This document shows positions 1-10,310 of a stretch of 64,000 bases of DNA, in pieces. The position numbers and the translations under genes are program-made. The DNA is from Terebella lapidaria (taxonomy: Eukaryota; Annelida; Polychaeta; Terebellida; Terebellidae), in the NCBI GenBank assembly GCA_949152475.1, contig OX424555.1, positions 12,046,868 to 12,110,867 on the forward strand, read 5' to 3'. The notes under the pieces were generated by a model. It saw only the letters and a list, made by a program, of their open reading frames with translations. It was not told the DNA's origin and ran no database searches. The stretch's first letter is position 1. Each line of letters starts with the position of its first letter.

Positions 1-1727
1 GATAATAAGAGAGATATTCGTGATTTTGTGTTCCGACTTTGAAAATAAGGTCAAAGTTCAAGTTCAAGCTCATACGAATATTCAGCATATATCATTTCCT
101 ATATGTGCAAAATTTATCCATAAGCTGTAAAGTCAATAACAAGTGAGATATTGGCCATTTTGTGCTCTGATCTTGAAAATAAGGTCAAAGGTCAACTTCA
201 AGATCTTGAGAAAAATTCAGCATATATCATTTCCTATATGGGCACAATTGAGTCCTAACCAGTAATGTCGATAATAAGCGAAATATTAGCCATTTTGTGC
301 TACAACTGATTGTTAAGCTGTAAAGTCAACAATGAGCAAGATATTAGCCATTTGGTGCTCTGACTTTGAAAATGAGGTCAAAGGTCAAATTCAAGGTCAC
401 CAATGCGAGAGCACAAAATTGCTAATATTTCTCTTATTATCGACTTTACGGCTTAGGAATAAATTGTGCACATAAAGGAAATCATATATTGAATTTTCTC
501 ATGACATAGAACTTGACCTTTGAACTTTTTTTCAAGGTCACACCACAAAATGGCTGATATATCGATATTATCGACTCCATAGCTTTGGAATCAATTGTAC
601 ACGTATAGGAAATGATGTACGACCTTGAATTTGAACTTTGACCTCATGTTCAAGGTCAGAGCACAAAATGGCTAATATCTCGCTTATTGTTGACTTTACA
701 GCTTAAAAATCAGCTGTGCACATATGGAAAATGATATATGCTGATTATTCTCATGATGTTGAACTTGACCTTTGACATCATTTTCAAGGTCAGAGCACAA
801 AATAGCTGATATCTCGCCTATTATCGAGCTTGGGAATCAATTGTGGACATATAGAAACTGATGTATGCCAAATATTTCGATAACCTTGAATTTGATCTTT
901 GACCTCGTTTTCAAGGTCTGAACACAAAATGGTTAATATCTCGCTTATTATTGACTTTACAGCTTAGGAATCAATCGTGCATATATGGGAAATGATTATG
1001 CTCAATATTCACATAACCTTGGAGTTGACCTTTGAGCTTATTTTCAAGGTCAGAGCACAATATAGCTAATATCTCAGTTATTATCAATTTCACAGCTTGA
1101 AATCAATTGTGAACATGTAGGAAATGATATATGCTGAATATTGCCATGACCTTGAGTTTTACCTTCGACCTCATTTTCAAGGTCACAGGACACAATATGT
1201 AATATGTCGTTCATTATCGGCTTTACTACTTGAGAATCAATTGTGGACATACAGGAAATGTTATATATATGCCAAATAGTATGATGGCCTTTAATTTGAC
1301 CTTGGACTTCTTTTTTCAAGGTAAGAGCTCAAAATTGATAATGTCTCATATTATTGAATTTAAAGCTCAGCAATCAATTGTGGACATATATAGGAAATAT
1401 GCTGAATATTCCCATGACCTTGAAATTGACCTTTGACCTTGTTTCCAAGGTCAGAGCACAAAATGGCTAATATCTCATTTTTTATCGACTTGATAGCTTG
1501 TTGATATATAGGAAATGATATAACGGTATCATAAATATTCTGATGACCTTTAATTTGACCTTTGTCTTCCTTTTCAGTGTCACAGGACAATATTGCTACT
1601 ATATCGTTCTTATTGTTGAATTTACAATTTATCAATCAATTGTGGACATATAGGAAATATTCTCGTGACCTTGAAACTGATCAGTGACCTTAGTTTCAAG
1701 AGCAAGGGACAAAATGGCTCATATCTA
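1..1727. repeat. 133-bp satellite, orientation reversed near 405
   Basis: Tandem copies of a unit of about 133 bp. Each copy carries the blocks 'gaggtcaaaggtcaaattca', 'aatattcagcatatatcat', 'acaattgattcctaagctg' and 'gagatattagccattttgtg'. Copies from 1 to about 404 run forward. From about 405 to 1727 the same blocks appear as reverse complement, so the array contains an inversion junction. The copies have diverged by point changes and small indels. The same unit recurs at 2715-2990, 3430-4560, 7090-7680, 9950-10300 and 21080-22120. No gene is seen. Short reading frames here are only repeat translated in different phases. Confidence 0.9.
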
Positions 1728-1728
1728 T

Positions 1729-2165
1729 GTGACCTCTCTGGTATGTGTGAAATTGCACTCCTACTAGCTTGGCTAGTGGGATATCCCTTTAGCTCATCTG
1801 GTAGAGCGGATGGTTGATGTGTGGGAGATCCCGGGTTCAAATCCCAGTCTGGCCGAGGCATTCCTCGCTTGGTTACAATTGGTGGCAGCGGTGGGATGCC
1901 TTGTATTCCTTTGGGATGTGGCCCTGTTATGACTGAGGATGTCCTGAGGTTGAAGTAGGATGTCTGGTTATAGCTCCTCACCTCGGGACGAGGTTTCAAA
2001 ACCCCCCCGGAAATGTGTGACCTCTCTGGTATGTGTGAAATTGCACTCCTACTAGCTTGGCTAGTGGGATATCCCTTTAGCTCATCTGGTAGAGCGGATG
2101 GTTGATGTGTGAGAGATCCCGGGTTCAAATCCCAGTCTGGCCGAGGCATTCCTCGCTTGGTTACA
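1729..2165 (+). repeat. tRNA-derived SINE with 288-bp direct duplication
   Basis: A Pol III type promoter is visible twice: an A box TAGCTCATCTGG at 1790-1801 and a B box GGTTCAAATCC at 1834-1844, and again 288 bp downstream at 2078-2089 and 2122-2132. The first copy runs from 'gtgacctctctgg' at 1729 to about 2016, and the second restarts with the same words at 2017 and stops near 2165. The tRNA-like part lacks a clean acceptor stem, so I read it as a tRNA-derived SINE and not a working tRNA gene. It interrupts the reversed satellite copy. Confidence 0.72.
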
Positions 2166-2179
2166 TAAAATATAAACAC

Positions 2180-2222
2180 ATGTTGTCCGGTAACCTTTCT
2201 TAGCCTTTGGGCTATTTTTCGT
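2180..2222 (-). repeat. Head end of satellite-bearing element, reverse orientation
   Basis: Reverse complement of the head sequence found at 3388, 7022 and 21025: a small palindrome around 'tagcccaaaggcta' followed by 'ggttaccggacaa'. Read on the minus strand it begins an element that would include the SINE insertion and the reversed satellite at 405-1727. No matching tail hairpin is seen at the far end, so this copy is truncated or rearranged. Confidence 0.6.
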
Positions 2223-2714
2223 GAGCTGTATGGAAAACACCCCTATAATACCCCCTATAAAGCTAGAGCTTAAATATCAGCACAGTCCAATGAAAAATCC
2301 TATATCACGGTTGGCCCAAGTATCATATCCTGCTTCCTTCTTCTACATTCAATGAGAATTAAAAAGGTGCGTGACGGATTAAATGGTATGTTTTTAGTGG
2401 ACGGAGCAGTGTACGTTACTTGGGCCTGACGGTTTATGGCGCCTTTTAATTTGACCTGCAATGTGGCGAGATCCACGGGCAACCCTCTGGGGATGGCGCC
2501 CAGAATTCCATGACCCACCGCCATGACTCCGACGGCACCAAGCATGTCTGAATTCGACAAGGAAATGTCCGAGGGGACCAGTCATCGACACGACGCCTTT
2601 GGTGCACGCACCGCCAAGACGAGAATGACCACCACCCGGCCCTACCTTAGATTCACGCGGCATGGGCGCCCTAGACTCGTCGCGCCAACATCAGACTCCA
2701 ACCCGATCGGACTC
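2223..2714. other. Gene-free stretch with a transposon fragment
   Basis: No coding gene is supported. About 2340-2430 ('acattcaatgagaatta', 'gacggattaaatggtat', 'cttgggcc') resembles 56395-56490, which lies inside a nested transposon-like element further along. This piece is therefore likely a fragment of the same mobile family. The rest is more GC-rich than the satellites and unrecognised. Confidence 0.5.
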
Positions 2715-3387
2715 CAAAATAAGGTCAAGGTCAAATTCAAGGTCATCAAAATATTCAGTGTATATCATTTTCTATATGTCCACAATTGGTTAGCAAGCTA
2801 TAAAGTCAATGGAGCAGCAAGACATCAGCCATTCTGTCCTTTGATCTTGAAAATGAGGTCATGAGAACCCAAATTTAAGGTCATGAGAATATGCAGCATA
2901 TATCATTTCCTATATGTCCACAATTGATTCCTAGTCTCTAATCTCAATATTAAGTGAGATATTAGGCATAATATGTCCCATTATAAAGCATAGGAGAATT
3001 TAACATGAGAAAGTCCCGTTGGGGCCGAGTTTGGGCCAAAATCGCCCACTTTGAGTGATTCAAGGGCAACGAAACTTATACACATCACAGAAATATATAT
3101 GAGGAGTGTTATGCATCAATGAGAGAAAAAAAGTTACTGAACAGTTTTGAGAAAATGACTGTCAAAGTGCAAAATTGGCCAATTTTCGTAAAAAATGGCA
3201 GCCATTTTGAAATAATTGCGAAAATCAAAAAACTAAAAAAAAATTTTTCTTGAAATATTTTTAGGTGTTTTCGTGCAAAATTTCAGAAAGATTCGATCGT
3301 AAACTTTAAAAATAAAAATGTAGATGCACGGACGACGGACGCAACGCCACGGCAATAGGTTATCGGACCAAAGGTCCGATAACCTAA
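2715..3387 (+). mobile_element. Truncated satellite-bearing element with tail hairpin
   Basis: Two satellite copies are followed by the family's unique tail domain ('cccattataaagcataggag', 'gggccgagtttgggcc', then 'gacgacggacgcaacgcc'). It ends in a perfect hairpin at 3357-3385: a 13-bp stem AGGTTATCGGACC with a 3-base loop, then CTAAAA. No head is present on the left, so this is a 5'-truncated copy. It abuts the head of the next copy directly. Confidence 0.7.
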
Positions 3388-5018
3388 AATTTAAGCCAAG
3401 GGCCAAAGGTTACCGGACAATATATATTTTTAATATTTTAGATGTTAGCCAGGTTTTCAATCAAGTTCAAGGTCATGAGAATATTCAACATACATATATA
3501 TCATTTCCTGTTCGCAGTTGATTATTAGGCTGTAAAGTCGATAACAAGTGAGATATAAACCATTTTGTTCTCTGACCTTGGAAATGAGATAAAAGGTCGA
3601 ACTCAAGGTCACCCAAATATTCAGCATATATCATTTGCTATATGTTCGCTATGGATTCCTAAGCTGTAAAGTTGATAATAAGTGAGATATCAGCCATTTT
3701 GTGCTCTGACTTTCAAAATAAGGTCAAGGTCAAATTCAAGGTCATCAAAATATTCAGTGTATATCATTTTCCACAATAGGTTCGCAAGCTATAAAGTCAA
3801 TAGAGAAGCAAGATATTAGCCTTTTTGTCCTTTGACCTTGAAAATGAGGTCGAAGGTCGAATTCAAGGTCATGGCAATATTCAGCATATATGATTTTCTA
3901 TATGTTAACAATTGATTCCTAAGATGTGTAGTCGATAATAAGCCAGATATTAGTCATTTTGTCCTGTGACATTGAAATTTAGGTCAAAGGTCAAATTCAA
4001 GGTCACGAGAATAATCTATATATCATTTCCTATATGTTCATAATTTATTTCTAAGCTGTAAAATCGATAATAAGCGTGATATTAGCCATTTTGTCCTGTG
4101 ACCTTGAAAATTAGGTCCAAGGTCGAATTGAAGGTCACCACAATTTTCAAAACATTATCATTTCCTACATGTTGACAATTGATTCCTAAGCTGTAAAGTC
4201 GATAATAGGTGAGATATTAGCCATTTTGTCCAGTGACATTGAAAATGAGGTCAAAGGTCAAATTCAAGGTCATGATAATATTCAGCATATATCATTTCCT
4301 ATATGTTGACAATTGATTCCTAAGCTGTAAAGTCGATAATAGGGAGATATTAGCCATTTCGTCCTCTGACCTTGAAAATGAGGTCAAAGGTCAAATTCAA
4401 GGTCATGAGAATATTCAGCATATATCATTTCCTATATGTCCACAATTGATTCCTAAGCCATTTTGTGCTCTGACCTTGAAATTGAGGTCAGGGGCCAAAT
4501 TCAAGGTCACGAGAATATTCAGCATATGTCGTTTCCTATATGTCCACAATTGATTCCTAGTCTCTAATCTCAATATTAAGTAAGATATTAGGCATATTGT
4601 GTCCCATTATAAAGCATAGGAGAATTTAACATGGGAAAGTCCCATTTGGGCCGAGTTTGGGCCAAAATGGCCCACTTCGAGTGATTCAAGCGCAACGAAA
4701 CTTATACACATCACAAAAGTACATATGAGGAGTGTTATGTATCGAAAAGAAAAAAGCTACTAAACAGATTTTGAGAAAATGGCCGCCAAAGTCCATTTTT
4801 CGCCGAAAACGGCCGCCATTTTGAAAAAAAAATGCGCAAATCAAGAAACTAAAAAATACCTCCTTCTTAAATTATTTTCAAGCATTTTGTGCAAAATTTC
4901 AGAAAAATTCGCCCGTAAACAAAAAAGATAAAAATGTGGACGACGACGACGACGGACGACGTACGACGGACGCAACGCCATGCCAATAGGTTATCGGACC
5001 ATATGGGTCGGTAACCTA
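3388..5018 (+). mobile_element. Complete satellite-bearing non-autonomous element
   Basis: It starts with the head palindrome ('ttaagccaagggccaa', then 'ggttaccggacaatat'), continues with about eight 133-bp satellite copies, and ends with the tail domain and a hairpin at 4988-5017. No transposase is encoded. A conserved 3' hairpin followed by CTAA, an internal tandem array and no clear target duplication recall non-autonomous Helitron or Helentron elements, but that class assignment is inference. The left end touches the preceding copy's tail without spacer. Confidence 0.7.
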
Positions 5019-5559
5019 AAAACTTATGCGCTAGACAAATCAAGGTCATATCGAGCTTGTCCATATTACGTGCTGTCATCTTGGCAGCAGCGGGGCTTGG
5101 CTGAAGAGGCAGATGACGAGGTAGAGGGAGCTGGCGGACATGTGCCCACTGCTACCTGCTCCGCTCCCCGCACAAAGAGCATGGCAGCTGATCTGTGTGG
5201 ACCGCGTCTTTAATAGCTGCTGTCCACACCGCTCACAACGATGCATATCACTCGAGCAATCACTTCAATCAAAGACAAAAAGCAAAAAAAAGCGAAAATC
5301 CCATGAAATCTGCGACAATGGTACTCCACAGAAATGAATCCACAAAAATATCTAAAAACTAGACGTCAAGGCCTAAAGGTCTTGGAGGCATTTCAGGGTG
5401 AAGCATGAAAAAATAAAATGCTGACTCAAGAAAAACATGACGAAGCTCCCAATGAGACCTATAAGACATTTATGCAATTACATGTATGTGAAGGACAAAC
5501 TTAATACGCCTAAGACTATCTGTCTGTTGTCTGTTTTGCTCTAGGTCCCTCCCTTTCCG

Positions 5560-6480
5560 AGATCGACGAGAATGAAAAATGCCGACTCGGCGGAAAAATT
5601 TCAGGTCAAGATCAAAGTTCCCCCCCAATACATCTTAGATATGTTTGTCTAGGGCCATAAGTCCGAAAATAACGTTCGTTTCCCTCTACGATGCACAATT
5701 TCCGAGATATCGACGAAAACGAACAAAAATGCCTACTCGACAAAAAATCCCAGGTCAAGGTCAAAGTTCATCCCTAGTACCCCCGAGATATCAACAAAAA
5801 TGTAAAACGCCGACTTGGTAAAAACCTTCCAGGTCAAGGTCAAAGTTCGTCAATAATACCCCTTAGACATGTTTGTCCAGGGCCACGAGCCGAAAATAAC
5901 ATCCGATTCGCTCTACTATGCACCGTTTCCGAGATATGGACGAAAACAAAAAATGTCGAAAAATGTCGAAAAACCTCCGTTTCGCTGTGCGATGCACAGT
6001 TTCCGAGATATCAACGAAAATGTAAAAAGCCGACTCAGCAAAAAAATTTGAGGTCAAGGTCAAAGTTCATCCCTAGTACCCCTAAGATATGTTTGTCTAG
6101 GACCACGAGTCCAAAAATAACGTCCGTTTCGCTCTACTATGCACCATTTCCGAGATATCGACAAAAACAAAAAATGCCTACTCGACAAAAAAAATTCAGG
6201 TCAAGGTCAAAGTTCATCCCTAGTACCCCTTAGATATGTTCACTAGGGCCACGAGTCCGAAAATAACGTCCGTTTCGCTCTACTACTTATCGTTCCCAAG
6301 ATATCGATGAAAACGAAAAATGCCGACTCAGTAAAAAAATTTAAGGTCAAGGTCAAAGGTCATCCATAATACCCCCCTTAGAAATGTTCGTCTAGGATGA
6401 AGAGTCCGAAAATAACGTCTGTTTCGCTCTACGACGCACCGATTCCTCACGGATGACTCAGCTAAAATTATTTAGAACAC
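5560..6480 (+). repeat. Second tandem repeat family, copy A
   Basis: Tandem copies with the blocks 'tttccgagatatcgacgaaaa', 'atgccgactcg', 'aggtcaaggtcaaagttcat', 'agatatgtttgtctaggg' and 'ccgaaaataacgtccgtttc'. Spacing is irregular, often about 150 bp, with partial units. It differs from the 133-bp satellite except that both carry AAGGTCA words. No gene is seen. Confidence 0.8.
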
Positions 6481-7021
6481 TAGGTCAAAGGTCGTTCGAC
6501 AGATCAGCCTCAACATCAGTAGGCTTCTTAAGTAAGTTTTACAGTGATAGCCATACTATTTTTTGAGTATTCGTGCAGAAACCAGAAACATTGGTTCCAT
6601 CTTCATGGAACTCACGGAACCCGGATCTGGCTCAAAAACAATAGGCTTCTTCTACACAACATACATCAAGGCAAACTGAAGTTATCGTGCTGAAACCAAA
6701 AAGTGAAAAAAAAGGAAAAAAAATTAGTGGAGTGTATATATATGAGGAGTGTTATGCATCAATGAGAAAAAAAAGTTACTGAACAGATTTTGAGAAAATG
6801 ACTGTCAAAGTGCAAAATTGGCCAATTTTCGTCAAAAATGGCCGCCATTTTGAAATAATTGCGAAAATCAACAAACTAAAAGAAAAAAACTTCTTGAAAT
6901 ATTTTTAGGTATTTTCGCGCAAAATTTCAGAAAATTCGATCGTAAACTTTAAAGATAAAAATGTAGACGAACGACGGACGACGGACGCAACGCCACGGCA
7001 ATAGGTTATCGGACCAAAAAT

Positions 7022-8152
7022 TAGGCCAAGGGCCAAAGATAGAATACCGGACAATATATATTTTTAATATTTCAGATGTTAGCCAGGTCAAAAATCACGT
7101 TCAAGGTCATGAGAATATTCAACATATATCATTTCCTGTTTGCAGTTGATTCTCAAGCTGTAAAGTCAAAAACAAGTGAGATATAGGCCATTTTGTTCTC
7201 TGACCTTGGAAATGAGGTAAAAGGTCGAACTCAAGGTCACCCAAATATTCAGCATATATCATTTGCTATATGTTCGCTATGGATTCCTAAGCTGTAAAGT
7301 TGATAATAAGTGAGATATCAGCCATTTTGTGCTCTGACTTTCAAAATAAGGTCAAGGTCAAATTCAAGGTCATCAAAATAATCAGTGTATATCATTTTCC
7401 ACAATAGGTTCGCAAGCTATAAAGTCAATAGAGAAGCAAGATATTAGCCTTTTTGTCCTTTGACCTTGAAAATGAGGTCGAAGGTCGAATTCAAGGTCAT
7501 GGCAATATTCAGCATATATGATTTTTTCTATATGTTAACAATTGATTCCTAAGATGTGTAGACGATAATAAGCCAGATATTAGTCATTTTGTCCTGTGAC
7601 CTTGAAATTTAGGTCAAATGTCAAATTCAAGGTCACGAGAATAATCTATATAAATCATTTCCTATATGTTCATAATTGATTCCTATTCTCTAATCTCAAT
7701 ATTAAGTAAGATATTAGAAATATTGTGTCCCATTATAAAGCATAGGAGAATTTAACATGGGAAAGTCCCATTTGGGCCGAGTTTGGGCCAAAATGGCCCA
7801 CTTCGAGCAATTCAAGCGCAACGAAACTTATACACATCACAAGAGTACATATGAGGAGTGTTATGTATCAAAAAGAAAAAAGTTACTAAACAGATTTTGA
7901 GAAAATGGCCGCCAAAGTCCAAAATCAGAGATTTTTCGCCGAAAACGGCCGCCATTTTGAAAAAAAAATGCGCAAATCAAAAAACTAAAAAAAAATACCT
8001 CCTTCTTGAATTATTTTCAAGCATTTTTGTGCAAAATTTCAGAAAAATTCGCCCGTAAACAAAAAAGATAAAAATATGGACGACGACGACGACGGACGAC
8101 GGATGCAACGCCATGCCAATAGGTTATCGGACCATAGGTCCGGTAACCTAAA
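7022..8152 (+). mobile_element. Satellite-bearing element, shorter copy
   Basis: The head near 7022 ('ttaggccaagggccaa', then 'accggacaatat') follows directly on a clipped tail at 7000-7018. About four satellite copies and the tail domain follow, ending in a hairpin at 8121-8149 (AGGTTATCGGACC stem, ATA loop, one G-T mismatch). It is the unit-B counterpart of the element at 3388-5018. Confidence 0.68.
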
Positions 8153-8714
8153 AACGGCAAGGAGAAGAAAGCTTATGCGCTAGACAAACCAAGGTCATAT
8201 CGAGCTTGTCCATATTAAGTGCTGTCATCTTGGCAGCAGCGGGGCTTGGCTGAAGAGGCAGATGACGAGGTAGAGGGAGCTGGCGGACATGTGCCCACTG
8301 CTCCCTGCTCCGCTCCTCGCACAAAGAGCATGGCAGCTGATCTGTGTGGACCGCGTCTTTAATAGCTGCTGTCCACACCGCTCACAACGATGCATATCAC
8401 TCGAGCAATCACTTCAATCAAAGAAAAAAAGCAAAAAAAAGCAAAATCCCATGAAATCTATGACAATGGTACTCCACAGAAATGAATCCACAAAAATATC
8501 TAAAACCTAGACGTCAAGGCCTAAAGGTCTTTGAGGCATTTCAGGGTGAAGCATGAAAAAAATGAAATGCTGACTCAAGAAAAACATGACGAAGCCTCCA
8601 ATGAGACCCATAAGACATTTATGCAATTACATGTATGTGAAGGACAAACTTAATACGCCTAAGACTATCAGTCTGTTGTCTGTTTTGCTCTAGGTCCCTC
8701 CCTTTCCGAGATCG

Positions 8715-9600
8715 ACGAGAATGAAAAATGCCGACTCGGCGAAAAAATTTCAGGTCAAGGTCAAAGTTCATACCTAATACACTTTAGATATGTTTGTCTA
8801 GGGCCATGAGTCCGAAAATAACGTTCGTCTCACTCTACGACGCACAATTTCCGAGATATCGACGAAAACAAACAAAAATGCCTACTCGACAAAAAAATTC
8901 CAGGTCAAGGTCAAAGTTCATCCCTAGTACCCCCGAGATATCAACAAAAATGTAAAATGCCGACTTGGTAAAAACCTTTCAGGTCAAGGTCAAAGTTCGT
9001 CAATAATACCCCTTAGACATGTTTGTCTAGGGCCACTAGTCCGAAAATAACATCCGATTCTACTATGCACCGTTTCCGAGATATGGACGAAAACAAAAAA
9101 TGCCTACTCGGCAGAAAAAATTCAGGTCAAGTACCCCTTAGATAAGTAAAAAGCCGACTCAGCAAAAAAATTAGAGGTCAAGGTCAAAGTTCATCCCTAG
9201 TGCCCCTAAGATATGTTTGTCTAGGACCACGAGTCCAAAAATAACGTCCGTTTCGCTCTACTATGCACCATTTCCGAGATATTGACAAAAACAAAAAATG
9301 CCTACTCGACAAAAAAATTTCAGGTCAAGGTCAAAGTTCATCCCTAGTACCCCTTAGATATGTTCACTAGGGCCACGTCCGTTTCGCTCTACTACTTATC
9401 GTTTCCAAGATATCGATGAAAACGAAAAATGCCGACTCAGTAAAGAAATTTAAGGTCAAGGTCAAAGGTCATCCATAATACCCCCCTTAGAAATGTTCGT
9501 CTAGGATGAAGAGTCCGAAAATAACGTCTGTTTCGCTCTACGACGCACCAATTCCTCAAGGATGACTCAGCTAAAATTATTTAGAACACTAGGTCAAAGG
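8715..9600 (+). repeat. Second tandem repeat family, copy B
   Basis: Counterpart of 5560-6480 in the duplicated segment, with the same blocks ('gagatatcgacgaaaac', 'aggtcaaggtcaaagttc', 'gtttgtctaggg'). Some units are shortened. No coding potential is seen. Confidence 0.78.
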
Positions 9601-9835
9601 TCGTTCGACAGATCAGCCTCAACATCAGTAGGCTTCTTAAGTAAGTTTTACAGTGATAGCCATACTACTTTTTAAGTATTCGTGCAGAAACCAGAAACAT
9701 TGGTTCCATCTTCATGGACCTCACGGACCCCGGATCTGGCTCAAAAACAATAGGCTTCTTCTACACAACATACATCGAGACAAACTGAAGTTATCGTGCG
9801 GAAACCAAAAAGTGAAAAAAAAGGAAAAAAAATTA

Positions 9836-10310
9836 GCCCAAGAGCTAAGAAAAGTTACCGGAAAAATGTTTAGTTTTAAAACAGCTTTTTTCATCAAAAT
9901 TGCCGTACTGACCTTTCAAGGTCATTAAAGGTCAAATTTATGCTCCTTATTGAAAGGTCAAATTCAAGGTTTTGAGAATATTCAGCTTATATCAGTTCCT
10001 ATGTGTTCACAATTGATTCCCAAGCCATAAAGTCGATAATAAGCGAGATATTAGCCATTTTGTGCTCTGACCTCGAAAATGAGGTCCGAGGTCAAGGTCA
10101 AGGTCATGAAAATAAATCCATATATATTTCATTTCCTATATGTGCACAATTGATCCTTAATCTGTAAAGTCGATAATAAGCGAAATATTACCCATTTTGT
10201 ACTTTTACCTTGAAAATGAGGTCAAAGGTCAAATTCAAGGTCATCAAAATATTCGGCATACATCATTTAATATATGTTTACAATTGAATACTAAGTTGTA
10301 AAATCGATTT
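9836..10310 (+). repeat. Truncated element head and satellite copies
   Basis: A head-like 'attagcccaagagctaag' at 9832-9850 is followed by about three diverged 133-bp satellite copies ending near 10310. There is no tail hairpin. Sequence downstream is unique. Confidence 0.65.

Larger units (their letters stand above)
3100..6730 (+). repeat. Tandem segmental duplication, unit A
   Basis: From 'atatatgaggagtgttatgc' near 3100 to 'aaaggaaaaaaaattag' near 6730 this segment is repeated in the same order at 6733-9835. Matching anchors include the TTATCGGACC tail (3359 and 7006), 'ggcagcagcggggcttgg' (5083 and 8232) and 'ggttccatcttcatgg' (6591 and 9701). Unit A is about 0.5 kb longer, mainly because it holds more 133-bp satellite copies between 4030 and 4560. 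Confidence 0.85.
6733..9835 (+). repeat. Tandem segmental duplication, unit B
   Basis: Second copy of the segment at 3100-6730 in the same orientation, highly similar where aligned. It lacks several 133-bp satellite copies present in unit A and carries small local deletions in the second tandem family (for example near 9130 and 9370). The junction at 6722-6740 joins the end of unit A ('aaaattag') to the start word 'tatatgaggagtg'. Unequal exchange between repeated segments is the simplest origin. Confidence 0.85.

Noticed and set aside
1785..1860. Possible tRNA gene
   Set aside because: A and B boxes are present, but I could not form a proper acceptor stem and anticodon arm, and it is part of a duplicated repeat. 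Called a SINE instead.
1622..2179. 185-codon open frame on the minus strand with a repeated protein segment
   Set aside because: It is the tRNA-derived SINE and its 288-bp duplicate read in one frame. The repeated peptide reflects DNA duplication, not a protein family.
1..4560. CRISPR-like regular spacing of repeats
   Set aside because: The repeats are 133-bp satellite units with no unique spacers, in a eukaryotic genome with split genes.
5080..5340. Duplicated open frames around 5140-5337 and 8148-8510
   Set aside because: Short, not conserved between the two duplicate units at the protein level, and without any recognisable domain.
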